Position numbers and translations under genes: made by a program. Shown here one piece after another: positions 60,303 through 64,000 of a stretch of 64,000 nt of DNA. Numbering within the stretch: position 1 is the stretch's first letter; every line of letters starts with the position of its first letter. Location: NCBI RefSeq assembly GCF_038397725.1, contig NZ_CP151634.1:3224001-3288000 (forward strand), read 5' to 3'. The notes beneath the pieces were generated by a model that had not been told where the DNA came from, did no database searches, and saw only the letters and a program-made list of their open reading frames with translations. The DNA is from Microbacterium sp. LWO13-1.2. GTDB lineage: Bacteria; Actinomycetota; Actinomycetes; Actinomycetales; Microbacteriaceae.

Positions 60303-61349
60303 TCAGAGCAGAGCAGTGATCGCGGAACCGATGTCCGCCGTGGTGCGCGGCGCGCCGTCGCGTGCGGCGATATCGGCCTCGACGGCCTCGCTGACCCGCA
60401 GGGACTCCTCCACGAGACCGAGGTGGTCGAGCAGCAGCGCGATCGAGAGGATCGCCGCCGTCGGGTCCGCCTTCTGCTGCCCCGCGATGTCGGGAGCCGA
60501 ACCGTGCACGGGCTCGAACATCGACGGGAACGCGCCGTCGGGGTTGATGTTCCCGGAGGCAGCGAGGCCGATGCCTCCGGTGACCGCTCCGGCGAGGTCC
60601 GTGAGGATGTCGCCGAACAGGTTGTCCGTGACGATGACGTCGAACCGAGAGGGGTCGGTCACGAGGAAGATCGTCGCCGCATCCACGTGCAGGTAGTCGA
60701 CAGTGACATCCGGATGCTCGGCGGCGACCTCGTTCACGACGCGCTGCCAGATGCCCCCGGCGTGCACCAGGACGTTGGTCTTGTGCACGAGGGTGATCTT
60801 CTTGCGTCGACGCTCGGCGAGGTCGAACGCGTAGCGGACGACCCGCTCGACGCCGAATGCCGTGTTCACCGAGGTCTCGTTCGCGACCTCATGGGGCGTT
60901 CCCTTGCGGATCGCGCCCCCGTTGCCGACGTACGGTCCTTCTGTGCCCTCCCGGACGACGACGAAATCGATCGCTCCGGGGTTCGCGAGGGGCCCGGGAG
61001 CCCCGAGGAACAGCTTCGAAGGACGCAGATTCACATAGTGGTCGAGCGTGAAGCGCAGCTTCAGAAGCAGGCCGCGCTCGATGTTGGCGTCCTTCAGCCG
61101 GGGGTCGCCCGGGGTGCCGCCGACGGCCCCCAGCAAGATCGCGTCGTGCGCGGCGATGGCTTCGAGATCATCGTCCGTCAGGGTGTCGCCGGTCTCGAGG
61201 AAGCGCGCAGCGCCCAGCGAGAAGCGGGTCTTGTCGAAGCTGACGCCGCTGCCTGCGGTGACGGCATCGAGCACCTTCTCGGCTTCGGCGACGACCTCGG
61301 GGCCGATGCCGTCACCCGGGATGACGGCCAGCTTCACGACACGCGACAT
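60303..61349 (-). CDS. leuB: 3-isopropylmalate dehydrogenase
   Basis: Oxidises 3-isopropylmalate to 2-ketoisocaproate. The 348-aa enzyme has [74 protein letters not shown] and [13 protein letters not shown], the isopropylmalate dehydrogenase set. ATG 61349 follows AAGGAGTGTC, a strong ribosome binding site. ilvE follows. leuCD are elsewhere in the window under their own leader; no leader peptide was found here. Confidence 0.96.
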   Translation of the reverse strand: MSRVVKLAVIPGDGIGPEVVAEAEKVLDAVTAGSGVSFDKTRFSLGAARFLETGDTLTDDDLEAIAAHDAILLGAVGGTPGDPRLKDANIERGLLLKLRFTLDHYVNLRPSKLFLGAPGPLANPGAIDFVVVREGTEGPYVGNGGAIRKGTPHEVANETSVNTAFGVERVVRYAFDLAERRRKKITLVHKTNVLVHAGGIWQRVVNEVAAEHPDVTVDYLHVDAATIFLVTDPSRFDVIVTDNLFGDILTDLAGAVTGGIGLAASGNINPDGAFPSMFEPVHGSAPDIAGQQKADPTAAILSIALLLDHLGLVEESLRVSEAVEADIAARDGAPRTTADIGSAITALL

Positions 61350-61413
61350 GACACTCCTTGCATCGGGATCGCCCGCGATCCGACGCGGCGCGGGCGTGCA
61401 TCCAGCGTACTGG

Positions 61414-62961
61414 TCAGTGCATACGCCCCGAGCGCAGTGTGACGGCGGCGATCACGCCGGCTGCCACGACGAGCCCGGCCCCGATCAGCGACGTCACCGT
61501 CACTCCGGATCCGAACGCCGCGGCTGCCGCGTTCCAGAGGGAGTCGCCGAGCTGCGCCGGGAGTTCCTGAGCGGCCGTGTACGCGCCGGCGAGCGTCTCC
61601 CGCGCGGCATCCACCGCATCCTGCGGCAGACCATCGGGGATCACCAGCGCTCCACGGTAGAACGCGGTGATGATCCCGCCGAGCACGGCCGTGCCGAGGA
61701 CAGCGCCGAGCTCGTACGCCGTCTCGGAGACGGCGCTCGCGGCTCCCGCCTTCTCGGCAGGCGCACTGGAGAGGATCAACTCGTTCGAGATGGTCTCCGC
61801 GGCGCCGATCCCGATCCCGAGCACCACGAAGGCCACGACGAGGGGCAGCACGCCGTGCTCGTGAGTGGTGAACGCGACGATCAGATATCCGGCGACCGAG
61901 AACACCAGCGCCGACGGGACCAGCACATGCGGAGGCACCCGCCGTGAGATGGGCACGACGGAGAGCCCTGCGATGATCATGGCGACCATCCCGGGCACGA
62001 GTGCGAAGCCCGCCGTCATGGGCGACAGACCCAGCACGAGCTGCAGGTGCTGGGAGACGAAGTAGAGGAAGCCGACCAGGGCGACGACACTGAGCAGATT
62101 CACCAGGATCGCGCCGGAGAACGAGCCCCGGCGGAACAGAGCCATGTCGAGCATCGGAACGTCCGTGCGCAGCTGGCGCCGCACGAACAGGGCGCCCAGC
62201 AGGATGCCGAGCAGGGTCCAGACGGCGGCGAGCACGGTCGGTCCCTCGACGGCGAGCGACTTGATCGCGTAGACGATCGGAATCATCGCGCCCATCGAGA
62301 GCAGGATGCTGATCGGATCGATCCGGCCCGGATTCGGGTCGCGGCTCTCGGGGACGAGCAGGGGTGCCGCGATGAGCAGCGGGATGAGCACGGGGACCGC
62401 GATGAGGAACACCGATCCCCAGCCGTAGTGCTCGAGGAGGAAGCCGCCGACGATCGGACCGAGCGCGGCACCGGCCGAGAACGCGGATGCCCAGACGGCG
62501 ATCGCCAGGCGGCGCTGATCGCGGTTCTTGAAGATCGAACGCAGGAGGGAAAGCGTCGAGGGCATCAGCATCGCGCCGAAGAACCCGAGGAGGGCACGAG
62601 CGGCGATCAGCAGCCCCGCTGTGGGGGCGAAGGCGGCCAGCGCAGACACGGCGGCGAAGCCGGTCGCGCCGATGAGCAGCATCCGTCGACGTCCGAACCT
62701 GTCGCCGAGCGTGCCCATCGTGACCAGGAGACCTGCCAGCACGAGCGGATAGGCGTCGATGATCCACAGCTGCTCGGCTCCGGTGGGTCCGAGCGCGATG
62801 GAGATCTCGGGCAGCGCGAAGCTCAGCACCGTATTGTCCACCGAGACCAGCAGAACCGGCAGCATAAGGACGACGAGTGCCGCCCAGCCGCGCGCGCCGG
62901 CTCGCGGCGCATCCGTCTCGATATGGTTATCGATCGTGGGAATCGACGCTGTGCGCGTCAT
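61414..62961 (-). CDS. DHA2 family (EmrB/QacA) MFS multidrug transporter
   Basis: A 515-aa protein with about 14 hydrophobic segments, the size and layout of DHA2 drug/proton antiporters. It has the motif [16 protein letters not shown] (motif A) and the antiporter helix [45 protein letters not shown] (motif C region). The start is ATG 62961 after GAGAGGTG. It is divergent from a TetR gene over a 30-bp dyad, so it is almost certainly repressed by it. Confidence 0.92.
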   Translation of the reverse strand: MTRTASIPTIDNHIETDAPRAGARGWAALVVLMLPVLLVSVDNTVLSFALPEISIALGPTGAEQLWIIDAYPLVLAGLLVTMGTLGDRFGRRRMLLIGATGFAAVSALAAFAPTAGLLIAARALLGFFGAMLMPSTLSLLRSIFKNRDQRRLAIAVWASAFSAGAALGPIVGGFLLEHYGWGSVFLIAVPVLIPLLIAAPLLVPESRDPNPGRIDPISILLSMGAMIPIVYAIKSLAVEGPTVLAAVWTLLGILLGALFVRRQLRTDVPMLDMALFRRGSFSGAILVNLLSVVALVGFLYFVSQHLQLVLGLSPMTAGFALVPGMVAMIIAGLSVVPISRRVPPHVLVPSALVFSVAGYLIVAFTTHEHGVLPLVVAFVVLGIGIGAAETISNELILSSAPAEKAGAASAVSETAYELGAVLGTAVLGGIITAFYRGALVIPDGLPQDAVDAARETLAGAYTAAQELPAQLGDSLWNAAAAAFGSGVTVTSLIGAGLVVAAGVIAAVTLRSGRMH

Positions 62962-62992
62962 GGAACACCTCTCAGTATCTTTTGGACGACCC

Positions 62993-63022
62993 GTTACTAA
63001 ACCGTCCAGATGGTACAGTAAC
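62993..63022. promoter_or_regulatory. TetR operator between the DHA2 gene and tetR gene
   Basis: A 30-bp dyad: GTTACT-2-ACC-8-GGT-2-AGTAAC, with perfect symmetry in the 6-bp and 3-bp arms, placed between the divergent starts (31 bp from one, 36 bp from the other). It covers the region of both promoters. A second pair, TGGACG (62983-62988) and CGTCCA (63003-63008), overlaps it. Confidence 0.75.
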
Positions 63023-63058
63023 AGAATCGGCAGAATTTTTCCCGAGAACAGGACCCCG

Positions 63059-63601
63059 ATGCCCCGACCGCCGCTCGCACGTGAACGTGTCCTCGATGCC
63101 TTCGAGGCGCTCGTCATCGCCGATGGAGAGCGCTCAGCCACACTGGATGCCACGGCCAAGGCAGCGGGTGTCTCCAAGGGCGGCCTGCTCTACCATTTCG
63201 GCTCGAAGGACGAACTCGTCGCCGGGATGCTCGAGCGCCTGGATGCACTGACGACGGCGGACCTGGAGCGCATGTCGTCCGCCGCAGAAGGCCCGGTCGC
63301 GTACTACGTGCGGACCTCGGTGATGGAGGATGACGCGCTCGATCGGGCCCTCATCGCCGCTTCTCGGCTGGCTCAGGCCGGATCATCGGCGGCAGCAGAC
63401 GCACTCAGAAACGTCCGCAGACGTTGGGCGGATCAGATCCGGCCCCATGTGCGCGACGACGCGAGTCTTGATCTCGTGATGCTCGTCAGCGACGGTCTCT
63501 ACTTCAACAACTCGCTCGACGTGCACGGGCCCGAGCGACTCATTCCGAACGGCGACGAGCTCCGAGACCTCATCGAGCTGGTGCTGCGGGCAACCGCCTG
63601 A
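63059..63601 (+). CDS. TetR/AcrR family transcriptional regulator
   Basis: A 180-aa regulator. The N-terminal HTH shows ARERVLDAFEALVIADGERSATLDATAKAAGVSKGGLLYHFGSKDELVAGMLERL, the TetR pattern with the second helix KGGLLYHF. The ligand domain (from about 75) has no known motif. The ATG at 63059 is chosen, with AGGA just upstream; the frame is open further upstream but through the divergent MFS gene. It should repress the DHA2 transporter through the 30-bp dyad. Confidence 0.9.
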   Translation: MPRPPLARERVLDAFEALVIADGERSATLDATAKAAGVSKGGLLYHFGSKDELVAGMLERLDALTTADLERMSSAAEGPVAYYVRTSVMEDDALDRALIAASRLAQAGSSAAADALRNVRRRWADQIRPHVRDDASLDLVMLVSDGLYFNNSLDVHGPERLIPNGDELRDLIELVLRATA

Positions 63602-63606
63602 GGCGC

Positions 63607-64000
63607 TCACCTCCCCCGCACGAGAACCCGTCTGGTTCGACGGAGCATCGACTGCACGATCAGCGGATGCAGCAGGCTCACCGGAGTGAAGTACAACCGC
63701 CCGCGCCACCCGTGCAGCCGGACCACCGTGGTCACCCTGACGATCCCGGAATGCACGTCCACTCCGACGGCGCATCGGAAATCCAGGTGTTCATCGTCGA
63801 ACGCCATCAGGGCTTCGTCGCCGACCACCTCGCGCACGTCGAAGACACCCGACGGAGCTGGTCGGAGGCCGAGCAGCGAAGCGAAGAGCATCCGCACGGC
63901 GAACAGTCCCTGCACGGCGCGCGGCACCGAGGACGGCGAGAACATCGTCTCCGCCCAGAGGCGAGGATCGCTCGGCGCCTGCGGCGGGATCGAGACGAAG
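63607..64000 (-). CDS. DUF2867 family protein, 5' end beyond the window
   Basis: The frame is open to the window end; the visible 131 codons read FVSIPPQAPSDPRLWAETMF, then VPRAVQGLFAVRMLFASLLGL, DEHLDFRCAVGVDVHSGIVRVTTVVRLHGW and YFTPVSLLHPLIVQSMLRRT. This is the DUF2867 pattern, an uncharacterised actinobacterial family with a polyketide-cyclase-like fold as far as I recall. It converges on the tetR gene with 5 bp between. An internal ATG at 63945 is possible but the conserved stretch continues past it. Confidence 0.85.
   Translation of the reverse strand, partial: FVSIPPQAPSDPRLWAETMFSPSSVPRAVQGLFAVRMLFASLLGLRPAPSGVFDVREVVGDEALMAFDDEHLDFRCAVGVDVHSGIVRVTTVVRLHGWRGRLYFTPVSLLHPLIVQSMLRRTRRVLVRGR

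Noticed and set aside
59136..61442. Long open frame opposite ilvE and leuB
   Set aside because: Antisense shadow with low-complexity composition and no motif.
1..64000. Insertion sequence, prophage or integrative element
   Set aside because: No transposase, integrase or phage motif in any frame and no flanking direct repeats at tRNA genes were seen.

Overview
The window is a high-GC chromosomal segment of an actinobacterium, most likely a Microbacterium-like member of the Microbacteriaceae (Micrococcales). The case rests on composition, frequent GTG starts and 1-17 bp gene overlaps, the family-typical gene order (mutM-rnc-rpmF-yceD-coaD-recG; murA-plsC-gpsA-ddl; leuB-ilvE-...-gltX-tRNA-Gln) and families such as DUF3515, DUF2867, DUF1918, DUF4349, DUF6457 and a DUF2004-like protein. 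This is inferred from the sequence alone. I see no IS element, prophage, integron or CRISPR array, so the segment looks like core genome with small accessory pockets.

Layout. 0-9.3 kb: 5' end of ffh, a sigma-factor remnant, a TetR gene, lipB-lipA (lipoate), an SDR/MarR divergent pair around a dense operator array, a DUF2004-like gene, ftsY and smc. 9.3-14.4 kb: a promoter, a 38-codon small ORF with a perfect Shine-Dalgarno, a structured leader, a 96-aa orphan and two tandem double-domain GNAT acetyltransferases, then an ABC exporter. 14.4-22.5 kb: molybdenum cofactor and client enzyme (fdhF-like, fdhD, moeB-like/rhodanese, moeA, moaC, mobA, DUF6457, moaD, moaE, mogA; moaA is absent here). 22.6-23.6 kb: a hydrolase/MerR divergent pair with a textbook MerR-type promoter. 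23.7-37.4 kb: DNA repair, RNA processing, CoA, lipid and wall precursor genes, and leuCD behind a leucine-rich leader peptide. 37.4-39.3 kb: terC behind a probable yybP-ykoY (Mn2+) riboswitch, and divergent yqhA. 39.3-44.3 kb: an ECF sigma/DUF4349 pair, an ArsR-like/MFS pair and a membrane acyltransferase. 44.3-53.1 kb: tRNA-Glu, metallo-hydrolase, GNAT, pepN, topoisomerase IB, small proteins, MFS, VOC protein, a membrane orphan and a lipoprotein. 53.2-54.4 kb: a modular AA10 LPMO. 54.5-61.4 kb: tRNA-Gln, gltX, methyltransferase, MFS, FAH hydrolase, ilvE, leuB. 61.4-64 kb: a DHA2 MFS/TetR pair and a DUF2867 gene cut by the window end.

The most interesting signals are regulatory and small: the leaderless leucine leader peptide (MRRVVLLLSGRDETSI) with an 11-bp hairpin before leuCD; the Mn2+-riboswitch-like element before terC; the small ORF plus structured leader before the twin GNATs, which is the best candidate for something undescribed; and several symmetric operators between divergent gene pairs. 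All functional calls come from motif reading; no database search was run.
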